Source: Diplosphaera chodatii
Lineage: Eukaryota; Chlorophyta; Trebouxiophyceae; Prasiolales; Stichococcaceae
Length of the DNA: 64,000 nt
Direction: 5' to 3'
Assembly: GCA_032358165.1 (NCBI GenBank)
Contig: JAALGY010000001.1
Location: 558,001-622,000, forward strand
A model generated the notes under the pieces. It was given only the letters and a program-made list of their open reading frames with translations. It was not told the origin of the DNA and did not search any database. Positions 39,181 through 52,303 of this stretch are shown one piece after another; position 1 is the first letter of the stretch; the number at the start of each line of letters is the position of its first letter. Position numbers and translations under genes: made by a program.

Positions 39181-42100
39181 ATGAGGCCGCCACGCCTGGC
39201 GCGCAGCAGTACAGGGTGTACAGGCAGCTTGGCAGTGACGGGCAGGCTGGCGGCGGCGGCGGTGCTGGTCGCCCTGGTGCTCTCTGGGATCACGACGCCA
39301 GCCGCCGCGGGGCCTGGACTCACGGCCTTCGTGCACGTCCACAGCATCACCCCCGCCGTCGTGTCCTTCGACTACAACAACACAGTGGCCGTGCATCTGA
39401 CGGCAGCACTGTGTGGCCCGGGTGCCAATGGCGAGGCCGACACGTGCTTTGACAACATTGGGCTGTTCTCCGAGGAGGCAGAAGAGCCCACAGCATACTG
39501 CAAGGTTAGCCAGCGCGCTGCTTGCCTGTCATGTGCCTGCTGTATGTGTTACAAAGTAACAAGTGTTGATATGACGCCTGACCATCGTCAGCACATCAGC
39601 AGTACATGCGCACATACGCCATCAATGCACCTGTGGTCTGTGAAGATCTGGTCTAGACTGGTGTGGTCAGGAGGGCTCGGATGCTTTGCAGGTGTGCGTG
39701 GCTGAGAATTCAACAACGTGTGCCAACCCAGTCAGCACCTCTGACACGGCCCTGCAGCTTGGTGAGGTTTTGCATGCCAAAGCAAGCTTGCATTCGTATC
39801 TGCTGCAGGACTGCATATAAATGATTCGATTTGGGAGTGCACCCTCTGTAGCTTGGAATTCTGAGTCGGTGATGACTGCACAGATCTATCATCCTCGCTC
39901 TACCTCTATTTTTGGAACGACAACATCGACATCAACTACCCGAGCACACCAGGCAAGCTCCGCTGTTGATGAACAAAATGGTTGCTTGCAGTGCAGGACT
40001 TGTCCCGTGTGCCCTGCCACTGAACTACTAGTAGTACCGAACTGTAGCATAGCTCTTCACGCCATCGTCGGCTGTGGCCATGGTCGGTGTTGTTGATGCC
40101 GGCCCAGCGAATGAACTGGTGTCACTGCTTGACGCCGGAGGCCTGCCCACAGACCCCGCATGTGTATGTGCACCCTGCATTGCAGGCGACTACCTGCTGG
40201 AGTGCGCCGTGCTGACAAACCAGACGGCGCCCACCCTGGGGCCCCCGGCGTCCAAGGCCTTGACCGTGCAAGCGCCGCCACCCGCCCCGCCGCCAGCCCC
40301 GCCGCCGGCGGCGCCCACGGCGTTCGTCAACATCACGGGCGTCTCGCCGAGCCCCGTGGCCTCTGACTACGCGCCCAGCTACCTGAACGTGAATCTCCAG
40401 GGCGTGCTGTGTGCCGCTGGGAGGACCGCGCAGGACTGCTTCGACGAGCCAGCCCTGTATTCGCTTCCAACATGGCCCGCCGTCGCATTGTGCAGGGTGC
40501 GTGGCATGGCAGGGTGTCGTGATGATCCACCAGCTCCTGTTACTGTGCTCTTGCGCTGACTTCACGATCGTGAATGACTGGCTGTCTTGCAGGGTGTACG
40601 CTCTGGAGCTTGGTTGTGTGTGACATGAGAAAGGCACTTTTGCATGCCATGCAGGTCTGCCCATTATCAGGATGCAGCCCCCCGCTCAACCTCACGGATA
40701 CATATGTGCAATTTGGTAGAAGCAACTCGCCGAGCAGCTGCACAATTACACTTGCAAAGGCTGCAGCAGCAGTGTGAGTGCCCATTCTTGGGGCGCACTT
40801 TGACACTCACCCGTTGTGAGCCATAACTGCGCAGGGTCGCTTTCAGCCAAGCCCTACGTACTTGATTACGATGGCCCCATCGCAATTGCGCCTCCCACCA
40901 CACCAGGTGGGCCACGCCTCTGAAGAGGTGTCCGATGGTGCTTGCATGACAGGGTGACATCGCTGCCGCTGCTGTGTGTCCGTGGCACTGGCGCAGGAGT
41001 GGTACTACTATGTCTACAGCGAGGGTGCATATGACAGACTTCTGCCCTGCTTGTGCTGGCGGTGTGTCAAGAGTCAGGGATGGTGTATCGCGTCACCTTG
41101 TGTCCCATGTATTGCAGGTGAATATGCATTGGTGTGCGCCATGGTGACAATTCAGACCAACCCCGTCTTGGGGCCCGCGAGCAACTGGACTGTCAGTGTC
41201 ATTGCAACTTCGCCGCCACCAGCGGCGCCGCCGCCCCTGTGCCATACGCCTTGATGCGCATCGGCAACCTTTCACCCACCCCGGTGCGGCTACGAAGTCT
41301 GTGCAACTAAATGCTGGAAATGTGTAGCATGCAACCTTGCTGCTTCCCGTGCGGTCAAGGACATGAATGCTGCAGTATCGTTTGCCTCGCCATCTGAGGC
41401 GCCTGCCTTCCGGCGCCGCTTGCCAAGAGCCACGGGCGACGCTGTGCTCATTTCTTAACGGTTGAAAACCGTGAACGTATGTGCCGTCTAACCTTGACAC
41501 ACGGCATTCTGATTGCTGTGCAGGTCGTGCCCGGCAACATGTCTATAACTTTTGACATGGAGGCTGTGCTGTGCACTACCGATGATGACTCCTCCTGCTT
41601 CAGCAACTCTGCGCTGCAGTTACCAGCTACTGATCATATTGCACGGTGCAAGGTTGGCCTTGGCACCCACATACACTCCGCGTCTGCGTGTTCTCTGCTG
41701 ATAGTGATCTGTGCGCACCAGCAACATGGCCGAGATGTCGCAATGCTGGTCGATTGTACTGTTCACAACGAAGGCACAGCAGGTGGCAACCTCGCTGCTG
41801 TTCGTGACCTGCAGATCTGTGCCCCTCCCCCAACACGCCGTAAGCTGTTGACGCCCATTGGCTGCGCCGTACCTGTCAGTGAAGACGACAGCTGTTACTG
41901 GCTGAGCCCACCCACCAGCGGCCTGCAGCTTGAGCGCAGCGAGGCACCGCTGTCCTGGATGGACGTGCCCAGCACGCTAGGCAAGTCACCACCACAGGCC
42001 TCCGCAGACATGTGGCTGTATGTCCCGGCTGCCCTTCCCAGAGCTGCGCGATACGATCTCCTGCACAGCAGTGCTGCTCCCGTTCATGCTGCAGGGTGGT

Positions 42101-43819
42101 ACCTGCTGGAGTGCGCGCTGCAGGCCGAAGGCCTGGGGCCTCAGGGGGTCGGCAGCCCCATCGCCTTGCCCTTCTTTGTGTCACCTCGGTCGCCGCCGCC
42201 GCCGCCACCTTCCAAAAGGCCGCCGCCACCGCCTCCCAAGAAGCCACCACCGCCGCCCGCGAAGAAGCGGCCACCTCCATCAAAGCCTGCCATGCCTGCC
42301 TCGTGAGTCACTGAGGATCTCTCGAGAGCAGAGGGGTGGTGTGCGGTGGACGTCTGCCATCACCTACTCAGGCATGTGATCAATGACACCTGGCCACCAA
42401 TGCGCGTTTGTGGGGCACAGGTGCCCGTCTGCCGCCCAGTACCGCACGCCCGGCGGCTGCCGCCAGTGTGTGGCGCTCAACTCGCCCTTCATGTCGGTGA
42501 GCGCAGGTCCCATTGGACCTTCCACCCAAAGCTACAAATGCCGCAGCATGCTAATCAGGAGAGTATTGCCACCAAATTGTATTGGCTGGTCACGCAGGCA
42601 GAAGCACAATGCCGGCCAGCGCCTGGCATGCTATGATCCGTGTCGGTGCTGCCACGCCCTCACGTACACAGAGTGTCTGTGCAGTACCGTGGCGGCGCCA
42701 ACCGGATACGTTGCGTACGGCCTGTGGCGAGCAGCCGCACCGCCACCACCTGCTGTGAGTTCGCCGTCGCCTGATGAGAACCTGATAGCCAGCCATCGTG
42801 TCAATCAAGGTGGTCAGCGGTGCAACAAGCCGCCAGCATTGAAGGCGCACCAATGCTTGCACCCGCAGCAGCCAGCACATGGTGGTTGACAGAACACATG
42901 GTTGTTTGCAGCTGACGCGGTGCTCCCAGCGACGCTGACGCTGCAGTCCAACAAGGAGGATGTGGCTGTGAAGGTGCAGCACAGTTCTATACCACTGCAG
43001 AGCATACGTACATGCTGCTGCTGTTGATGGTCGGCTTGCTGCACATGCTCATAGTGTCTTGGTTGTGTCTGGCGTGCACTCGAGTAGTGTTGCGTCTTCC
43101 CTGCAGCTGCCGTGCATCCCGCTGAGAGCCAAGCGGATCACGGTGGGCCTGCCCGTGCGCAGCAGCGCGATCCCATTCCTGACAGCGCAGAAGATCATCA
43201 AGAAGTCCCTGCGCCTCGACAGTGAGCATTGGCCCATGTCATGGTTGCCTTCTCACTGAGCTGCACGTCTGGTTCGTGCACCGTGTCAGATTACAGCAGC
43301 TGCAAGAGAACCATTCACTCACATACCCCAGAATGGACACTCTCACTGTGCTCACCTGGTGCCGCTCACCCTGCAGAGGGCCTGCTGCCAGTGACGGACC
43401 GCAATGGCGTCCCCATCTCCACCACCAAGAAGCAGGGCGGCATCGAGCGTCTGTTCGTCAGTTTCGAGGCTCCCGCCAGCGGCATGTGGTGAGAGGCCAC
43501 CTTCAGGTTGCAGTGCCCCACGCATCGTACCAGCCTGCACAACCTTGTTGTGCTGGTCATCTGCTGCAGGGTTGCTCCTGCTCTGCTGTACTGCAGAGTG
43601 CTGCCTTCTATTCAATTTTCAAGCAGTGGTAGTGCGGCACCGGTCTGCGCGAGCGCTGCACAGTGCAGAAAAGTGTGAGTAGCGAGCGATGTGTCTCACT
43701 GCTGCAGGAGCAAGCGCGGCCAGACGGTGGCGGTGACTGGCGCAGTTGCCCGCGGTGGCACCGGCACCTTCGCCCTCAACTGGTGCTTCTCAGCGCAGCT
43801 CAGGGTTTGCAGCAAGTGA
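39181..43819 (+). CDS. Array gene A: long modular secreted protein (apparent frameshift)
   Basis: The start at 39181 (MRPPRLARSS) matches the starts of B and D and gives a signal peptide (LAAAAVLVALVLSG). Three modules follow, each built from three exon types: (a) PxPV...LNVNLQGVLC...CFDEPALYSLP...C, (b) a middle exon ending in a PTTPG-like turn, (c) GEYALVCAM ... LGPAS followed by prolines. A Pro/Lys linker (PPPPPPKKPPPPPAKKRPPP, about 42195-42303) leads to the C-terminal cassette: CPSAAQYRTPGGCRQC, ADAVLPATLTLQ, LPCIPLRAKRITVGLPVRSS, EGLLPVTDRNGVPIS, KRGQTVAVTG, ending LNWCFSAQLRVCSK-stop. Between modules 2 and 3 the Pro run is out of frame with the following exon, giving a TGA at 41252-41254. 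Unless this is rescued by splicing or is a sequence error, A is a pseudogene. Extracellular matrix role inferred; family not recognised. Confidence 0.8.
41252..41254 (+). other. Premature stop from frameshift in gene A
   Basis: The exon frame fixed by GEYALVCAM runs through the prolines into LCHTP-TGA. In gene D the same DNA continues in another frame as VPYALMRIGNLSPTP into the donor site. A one-base loss (or equivalent) in the Pro run of A explains the difference. Confidence 0.8.
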
Positions 43820-45171
43820 GCAGCTGACAGCTGTCTGTCTTCGAAGCAGCAACACCGTGAAGCAGCGCCGCCTTGAGAAGCTGTTGCTACTTCGGAAGGA
43901 CAGCGAAGGTCTGAACAAGCCGGTTGAGCCGGCGAACGTCGCCCCGCCAGCACCCAAGAAGTGCATCTGATGAGACGACTGCAGCACGCAAACACAATCA
44001 GTGCAAGCTTTCAGAGAGCCACACGTCCACATTTAGTCGTGCTGGTCAGCAAATGTTCCATGTTTCATTCGTTTGCGAGACTGTCGATGGACGATATGAT
44101 GAATTATTTCTGTTCTGATGTACAGAACAGATCTGAGATCGTGACATCGGTATCACATACAGTCAGTGCTATGCCATTCAAACAAGGTGCTACCTATACA
44201 TGCTATGCTGCAATGGCCGCCGGACGACGCAGGTGGCGGCTGCATTCACTTCCTTTGGTGATATAGTAACTCTACACGCATAACACTTCGTTACAACCCC
44301 TCCATCAGGCGGCAGCACTGTAGTGTGTAATGTAGTGATGATGAGTGCCTGCGCATCATCACTGCTGCTCGCTCGCTGTCGCCACACTCTGAAGATGCCA
44401 CCTAGTGCAACCTCGCTGCAAGCAAGGTGACTGATTTTCGGGAACGGCCACAGCCAGATGACGGGAGGAGCTTGTCGAAACAAAACCCCTGACAGCCGCT
44501 GATGAGATCGACAGGATCTCCAGATTCAGATCAACATGTACTGCGGGATACGGGTGTCACATTCACAGCCACCGCGCAACCGGTGCTGTCGCGCACAACC
44601 ACACTTCATACCGCAAAATGACCCAACGCAACCTCCACAAGATCTGCGTCTGATTTGGGTGCGCAACCGCAAGACGTGAAGGTGGGAGCAACGCCCGCGG
44701 GTGAAGCACTGATGGCTGTGTGCCCGTCCTTTCAACAGGGGAAAGCGCGGCCAGGTTGCACATTTTGCGCCTGATGGACAATGAAGGTTTCAATGCTCAT
44801 GCAGCCAATCAAGTAGAGTGGGGTCAACAGGGACGCAGCATCGCCTTCACGGTCTCGGAAATTTCGCCGCCCCTGACTCACCGTCCGGGTGCAGGTGCGC
44901 CTCCTCAACTTGGCAGCCCGCCAGGCAGAAACAGCTGCACAGCGCGTTGAATGAATGCCTGTCAGTCCCAGATCTGTTCGCAAGCCACATGGCACGTTGT
45001 GAGGGGCTCGGAGCCCGGCAACGCTGCACACTGCACATCATCAGTGTGAGCTTCCAGGACTTGTTTTCAAACTGTGACCTGACACGCACATTCAGCACTT
45101 GAACCCCACTTCAACGCTCTTCAACACTTGCTGCGAGCAGGACACCGCCAGCTCGAGCAGCCTGCGCGCCC
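43820..45171. other. Intergenic between array genes A and B
   Basis: No gene is supported. The blocks at 44480-44590 and 44881-44898 match sequences upstream of gene A, so the promoter region was duplicated together with the coding part. Confidence 0.65.
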
Positions 45172-48100
45172 ATGAGGCCGCCGCACATGGCGCGTGGTAC
45201 ATGCAGATGGGCAGCCGCTGCTGTGCTGGTCGCTCTCGTGGTGTCTGAAAGCATGCTGGTAGCCTTTGCAGCACCTGCGCCGCCGCCCCCCGGGTCTGAC
45301 GATTCCCCGCCGCCGCCCCCGGAGGGCTCTGACGACTCGCCGCCACCGCCCCCCAGCAGGGTGCGACGCTGCCGCTGTCAGTCATGCATGATGCGCGCTG
45401 TGACACCACGCTAATGATCTATCCATTCAGTTTGCCCTGGGTAATTTTTTCCGCACCCACGATGAGCAGCTGCCGCGCCATGTGTGCAGGTGCCGCCAGC
45501 CTTCTTCCAGTTCAGCTTCTTCAACATCCCAGGTGGGCCCACTGCTTCGCACCTGCACGTGCTTCCGTCCCCCACGGCGCACTCGCGGCCATTGGTTAGC
45601 AACACCATGCAGTGCTGCTCAGCAATATGCGCAGTCTGCATGGAACGCGCCTACCTGCAAAGCTGTTGTCAGTGGCGGGAGTCATCATCAGAAATGAAGG
45701 TGACCCCCTTTTTACAGTGCTACAGGCGCCTACAACCCCAAGAACGCGATCAGGCCCAACACCGTGACGCTGGGAAACAACGTCACCACGTACCTGGTGA
45801 CGCGCCTGTGCAATAACGCCAATGCGACCTTCGACACTGACGACAACTGCGAGACGCCCGTCGTGACTACGCAAGCCGCGATGTGCAGCGTGAGCTCCTG
45901 CTTCTCACCCGGCTGAGCAACCTTGAGCACAACACAAATAATTTGTGCTGGGAGATCCATGCCAGACCACACACACTACTAGTACAGCCTATACACTCGC
46001 TCAAAATCGTGCACCGGACTCATCCACTCCCTACATGGTCTGGCAGTGCATCGAGGGGCCACGATGATGCTGCAGTATCTTGCTGCCTATGGCATGAGCA
46101 GCGACTCAGAGGGTGTCCCAACTTTCGAGTGGCTCACTGCACAGGAATACACTGTGGACGCCAACAACAACAGGACGCTTGTGGCGGGACCCGCTCCCCA
46201 TATGCTAGACCAGGTGATGTTCGTGCTAGAAGTAGGGGGACACTTGTGCTGACTATCAATGAACTTCATATTGTGTACAATTGCTTTGACCACCAACAGA
46301 ATCATTTCGGAACTTTCTACTGCAGACTTGCACATTTGTAACCAATAAAATGGTCTCAACATAACGTAGGGTGGCGCATTTGGCGACACCGCTAACGACC
46401 CCAGCTTCTTTTCGGTCATCTACACCTTCACGCCTTTTGCGACTGTCGGGAAGCACGAGCTGGATTGCTATGCGGTGGCATCCTCCAGTGACTTCGACCC
46501 CAGTTCGATCAACAGCGCCACCGTCACAGCGCCCTTTACAGGTACACGCCAGCGGGTCTGACTTGTTTGTGGACTTGCTGAGAGGTAGCCGAGGCGCAGG
46601 TCCGGACCACCCACGTGTCCGAAGCAACCTGTAGGCGCAATGCAGGGCTCTTTCAAAGCAGGGTCGTGCAGAAGTGCAGAGGGGGAGAGGTGCTCAATGT
46701 GTCTGTTCCTGCCCTGTAGTGGTGGTGCCGCCCCCGCCGCCGCCCAGTCCCCCGAGCCCCCCGAGCCCGCCGAACCCGCCGTCGCCTCCTCCCAACCCGC
46801 CGCCCAACCCGCCGCCAAGCCCGCCGCCAGCCCCTCCGCCACCGCTACCTCCCCCCAGTCCACCGCCAGCCCCGCCACCCAGTCCGCCGCCCAATCCACC
46901 ACCGGCCCCGCCGCCGCCACCTAGCCCACCACCGGCCTCTCCTCCGCCTAACCCCCCGCCGAGCCCGCCGCCAGCCCCGCCCCCGCCGGCGCCCCCGCCC
47001 ATCCAACTGACAACCTTCGTCCGGCCGGGCCCCGTGACGCCAGATCCAGTGCGTGCATGCCGACCCTACCCAGCATGTCTCCCAGCTGCTGGGCCTCAGG
47101 GTGTTGGGACAACATTGCGCAACAGGCAGCCCATGCAGCCTGCAGTGCATGCCGAAGCTCAGCGCCGCTTTGCAAACCCTGAAGCAGCTGGTTCGAATGT
47201 GAGTTCAGTATCTCTCTGGATGCATCACAGGCGCTGACGACCCACTTTGCGGTGGACGACCTGTACCTGAACAGCACCATCGAGGTGGTGCTGTGCAGCA
47301 GCTCCAATGAGACCGCCTGCTTCGAAGACATCAACCTCCGAGTCCCAACAACCTCAATGGTCCTTTTGTGCCAGGTGAGTGTGACAACGCATGTTGATGT
47401 ACAAGGTTGGCAGTTGACAGGCACCATCATGTTCGGCGTGTAGCCATGCACCCAGGCTGGTGTCCTATGTCGCACACGACCATGCCCTATGCACAGCCTG
47501 TGACTCGTGCAAAGCCGGCCAAGTGCCGCCATGCATGCGGCCTAGCACGATTGTCGTGGCTGCCGCAGTTCTGCCCAAATAACGACGTTGGGCGCACGGC
47601 TGGTGCGGGGGGTGGCGCTTGCCCAGACCCCTTGAGCAGCGTTGGCGGCGTCATACCAGTGACCGAGCAGAACACCAGCCTCATCTTCAGCAATGGCGGC
47701 GCCCTGTCACTGGTGCCGCCTGACATCGCAGGTGTGGCATCCTGACCATGCCTCGTGTCACACGCCGCACCTGAGCTGAAGCGAGTGGACTTTGGTGCAC
47801 AGCTCGCCAGACACGTGATGCCTTGCAAACATGTAGGCTATTACACGATGGAGTGTGCAGCCACCACGGACGAAACGCCCGGGGAGTACACTGACCCCTC
47901 CCAGGTTGTTCACTTCGAAGTTGTCGACCCGCCGCCGCCTCCGCCGCTGGACAGCCCACCCCCGCCGCCCGCCGGGCCATTCGGCTTCACGCGCATCAAC
48001 AGCCTGGTGCCTGACCTGGTGTGTGGCTGTGCCGCAGCTGAGCGTGCGCACCTCTGCACAATATTGCCACAATTGCTGCCGTGCTTGAATCCTGCTTTTT

Positions 48101-50726
48101 GCGGTTTGACACCGCTGCCTCACGGCGCAGCTGTACGCTGGGCGAGGCGGCGTCACACGGGCTGGTGCATGATGAGGACAGCTGCGCGGTACGCTCAAGT
48201 TGTAATGAACGTGCAGTACGTTGGCTGTTGCGCAGGTTGTGGCTGGCACGGTGCTGATGAACGCGAGCATTGAGGCCGTGCTGTGCAACACAAATGATCG
48301 CACGGATTGCTTCTCCGACTCCGGATTGCGACTCCCGGCCACCATCCCTATTGCACGGTGCAAGGCAAGTCCCCTGCAGAATTTATGCACATCACTCCAA
48401 TGCCTGTTTGTTGCGTGCATTGCCGCGATGGAATTGCCATCACTATGCGCTTGGCACGCGACAACAATCAACTTGCAATTGACTGTTGATCGGTCAACAT
48501 TGTGGCGGTACCGCAACCAGGAGATCTAGAGGTAATTGACAGTGAGAGCATGCACACCGTAGCATGTAGCTTGCTCTTTCTGCTGCAGATCTGTCCTGCC
48601 TACCCAGTCCGCCGCAAGCTGCTGGCTCCTGTCGGCTGCCCTGTACGGGTGAACTACACCGACGCCGCATTCCCCTTGACGCTGTCCACCAACACCACAC
48701 TGCTGTATGGAAAAGAGAACGTGCAGCTGACGCCGCCCCTGGTCGTCCCCACCACACCAGGCAAGCAACGCAGGACGGAGCTGAGATGCAGTTGCACGAT
48801 GATGCAGCCATGAGACCAGCCGCCTGGCCTGCCAGCTTGCAGCCTTGCAGCAGCAGCTTGGTGAAGCAGCTTGCATGCTGCTGAGTGTGGCGCCGCCGGT
48901 GACCCTGCAGGCAATTACGCTCTGGAGTGTGCCATGGGCGCCACGCAGCTGGGGGCCACTGCGGTTGGCCGCTTCGCCGACTACTTTTTCGAGGTTTGAT
49001 AAAATAATGATTTTTTTGGTAAAATAATGTAGTTTTACACCGGAAAAATTTTGTTAAGTGTTTCGCAAGTAAGAAGATAAAATGCTTTAATTCTAGGTAT
49101 TATGTTTACTTTTTAGGTGGTAGCGGCCCCGCCATCGCCCCCCGTATCGCCATCATCGCCGCCGCCGCCTGTCAAAAAGCCGCCGCCGCCGCCCGTTAAG
49201 AGGCCACCGCCGCCCCCTTCAAAGCCCGTCACCCCCGCCACGTGGGAACTGAGCAAATGCTTCTCGCTGCTGCACTACTTGACGCTAGCCTACTTGTGTG
49301 CATCTGACGGCAACCAGGGGCACCAGCCCTTGTGCCAGCTGTCCAGGGACGAATGTCGAGATTTGCGCTGTAGCACAACGATTGTCTGTGATGCGCAGGT
49401 GCCCATCTGCTGCTCAGTACCGCGCGCTCGGCGGCTGCCGCCAGTGTGTGGCGCTCAACTCGCCCTTCATGTCGGTGAGCGCTGCCCATGTCATCACAAA
49501 TATTCCGAAGACTGGCGCATGGTCTGAAGCCTGCAGTGCTGTTGCATTCCTGCTTCACCTCTTTGTGATCAGCATAGAGCATAGTCTCATTTGTTCACCC
49601 CGGAACCATCCACACATCACACCCTGAATGGCTGTGGTTCCTGTCATGCAGTACCGTGGTGGTGTAAATCGCATCCAATGCGTTTGGCCTGTGACAACCA
49701 GCCGCGTTGCCACAACCTGCTGTGAGTCGTCGGCCAGCTATCGCATATATCTGGTCGCACTTCCTGTGTGTATGTCACTAATGTACCTGCTGTGTAGACT
49801 GGCGTTCAGCCAATGGTCCCCATGAAGGAGCACAGCCAGCCACTGTGCTGCCTGAGATGCAGCAGCAACGGAATGACTGACCACGTTCTCTTCCTTGCTT
49901 GCAGCTGACGCTGTGATCCCCGCAACACTGACGTTGCAGACCAACAACCCTTTTGCCCCCAAGGTGCCAGCACATGCATGGTGCTGTTGGCATGTGCCGT
50001 CGTGGGGTGGTACCGCACGGCAAAGCAGGACGTGTTTGATTTTCTATAACTGCCGAATGTTTGCTGTGCGTCATACTGCTGTGCCTCGTGCCCTGCAGGT
50101 GACGTGCATCCCGCTGACAGCCAAACTGATCACGGTGGGCCTGCCCGTGCGCACCTCTGCCATCCCCTTTCTGACGGCGCAGAAGATCATCAAGAAGTCC
50201 CTGCGCCTCGACCGTGAGATGCTCCTCATGTTGTCTTCCGTGTTGCACTTGCTTCTGACATCTGGAAAGAGCTGTGTCTCGACCAAAGCAGTTGCAATTG
50301 AGTGCGACTTGGTGCGTGCTGGCACTGATCTGGCTGCCATTGACCTGCAGAGGGCCTGCTGCCGGTGACGGACCGCAACGGCGTCCCCATCTCCACCATC
50401 AAGAAGCAGGGCGGGTCCGACTTCCTTTTCGTCACCTTCGAGGCCCCCGTTGGTGGCATGCGGTGAGGCCACCTACCGACGCGCAGCATGCCCTCTCTGT
50501 TTACTGTTTCACTTTGTGAGTCTGCATCAGCATGTTGCTTGCTTGCTGTGCAGCGAGATGCCGCAGTGCTTGGTCGTCGCATGCGTGTAAGAAACTGTCG
50601 TCTGCCCACTGCTGCAGGAACAAGCGCGGTGCGACTGTGGCCGTAACAGGCGCAGTCGCCCGTGGTGGCCCTGGCGCTCTAGCGCTCAGTTGGTGCTTCT
50701 CGGCGAACGTGAAGGTCTGCAGCTGA
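45172..50726 (+). CDS. Array gene B: long modular secreted protein
   Basis: The start at 45172 (MRPPHMARGTCRW) gives a signal peptide and a short Pro-rich N terminus (SDDSPPPPP twice). Module 1 is divergent (FFQFSFFNIP; NPKNAIRPNTVTLGNNVTTY; YTFTPFATVGKHELDCYA). A long (S)PPP linker at about 46724-47005 leads to module 2 (LYLNSTIEVVLCSSSNETAC; ACPDPLSSVGGVIPVTEQ; YYTMECAATTDETPGEY) and module 3 (LMNASIEAVLCNTNDRTDC; PVRRKLLAPVGCPV; NYALECAMGATQLG). After an AT-rich intron a second Pro/Lys linker (VKKPPPPPVKRPPPPP) joins the C-terminal cassette: YRALGGCRQC, ADAVIPATLTLQTNN, VTCIPLTAKLITVGLPVRTS, IPFLTAQKIIKKSLRL, EGLLPVTDRNGVPIS, KRGATVAVTG, ending WCFSANVKVCS-stop. No frame break was seen. 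Several NxT/S sites fit a secreted glycoprotein. Confidence 0.85.
48994..49116 (+). other. AT-rich intron in gene B
   Basis: A 123-base stretch of only about a quarter G+C by hand count, flanked by GAG|GT and TTTTAG|G, interrupts gene B between RFADYFFE and VVAAPPSPP. Genes A and D read straight through at the same place. It contains TAAAATAATG twice, and its acceptor is TTTTAG instead of the TGCAG seen almost everywhere else. Confidence 0.85.
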
Positions 50727-52303
50727 CGAGAGCTTGTGAAGGAGCAGCTGCCTCATAAACAGCGCTCGCGCATCGTAGATCTGGTGTGATACTTCTCGGC
50801 GCATGTGGCTGAGGGTCTGCCATAAACCAGGCCTTGATTGACGCCCCCCTTTCAACACGATATCATGGAGCAAGCGTTCCACCAGGTCCTAGCAGGGTTG
50901 CTTCCAGAATTGCGCAAATGCCTGCTTGGTGGTGGGGCATCCTCTACCGGCTGGGACCATATGGACCGCAACGAATGGCGAGCAGCACAGCACCCAGGCT
51001 CCGGCTGTGAGGCTGGATGTCGGCCCACATACAGCGCTTCGTGGCATCATGCTGATGACGGAAACGATATCCCTTGGTTGAAGCTTGTGACTGTCCGTGC
51101 ATGTCTGAACAGTCTTCTGAACTACTCCGAGTCTTTGATAGCTTTTCGGTTTGATGCGCAAAATAAATGCTTTGCTGCGGTGGTCCATTCACTCTCGGCG
51201 CAGTTGGTTGATTTGCACGAAGTGACAGCTCCTGTATTGAGACGACTCGAAACCACCGCCAAGCGTCAGTCCCTTGTGTGAACTCGAAGATTGGCAGACA
51301 ACGACGCCGGCAGATGGCGATGCACCAAGACCTTCATGACAAAAGCACCGGACCCTGCGCAAGATCAGATAGATGCATGCAAGCTTACACGCATGTTGAT
51401 TCAGGTTTATTTACATCTGCTAACGCACGGACGCTCATAGTTCCATTATTTGGAGCAGATGCTGAGGCAACAAACCTACCTAGCTGCTCCTGGTCAACAA
51501 CAACCAACTCCCTCCGTCCTTTCTCCGTATGTATCATTCAATGTGCCCTCCGTATGATTGTGAGGGGTGGCCAAATCAGTCATTGGGCAGTCAGTACTGC
51601 AGGTACAAGTCAAGCGCGCCGCCTTGCAGTGCATACATCTTGCTGCAGCGCTCAAATGGACATCATCAACGCTAGCTGCTGCACGTTTGCCGGTGCATCT
51701 GGCTCATGCAGGTGAGGACTGCGCATATTCTCTATTGTGGTTGCACATCCTGTTTCCTGCTGCTGTGCCGTCCTTGCGGAGTGCGCAGCGTCCGAACATT
51801 CAAGGACAAAATTCTTGCATTCTTTATCTTCGCACATTTGCCGCGTGGCTGCAGCGCGACGGAGCAAAACCCAGTACTACATGTTTGCACATGCTACACT
51901 ATTTGGGAGGTGCAGCAGCATAAAACATCCTGTGAACATCGGTGGAGTCATACGAATTGCGTTCATAACTTGCACGAGTTCTGTCTGCCGCGTTGCGGAG
52001 CATGGGGTGACACCCCTGCGATTTGCGTGCCCCACGCACAACATGCAAATGGTGGTCATGCGCGCAGGGCATTCTACATATTGACGATAACCTATCCTCC
52101 CACCTTGTACCTTGCAGGCTACAGCTTGAGTCGCGCTAGCCCCTGGCAGCGTCTGCCAAGCAAGGCAGCTGCATGAGCAGGCGTGGGCAGGCGCAGTTTC
52201 CCAGTGCCGCACGCTGACTGCTGCCAAGGCTGCCGCCCAGAAACACTCTTGCACACGCTGAGACGCTGCATCACGCCTACGTCGGGTCCATTTGCCAGCA
52301 AGC
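50727..52303. other. Intergenic between array genes B and C
   Basis: About 1.6 kb without a supported gene. A 147-codon open frame at 50838-51281 has no recognised motif and no counterpart upstream of E, so it is not called. The stretch is less GC-rich than the exons around it. Confidence 0.55.

Noticed and set aside
46694..47002. Minus-strand glycine-rich open frame
   Set aside because: It is the antisense shadow of the CCN-repeat that codes for the proline linker of gene B.
50838..51281. 147-codon open frame between genes B and C
   Set aside because: It reads like possible protein but has no recognised motif, no counterpart in the matching D-E spacer and no splice or promoter support.
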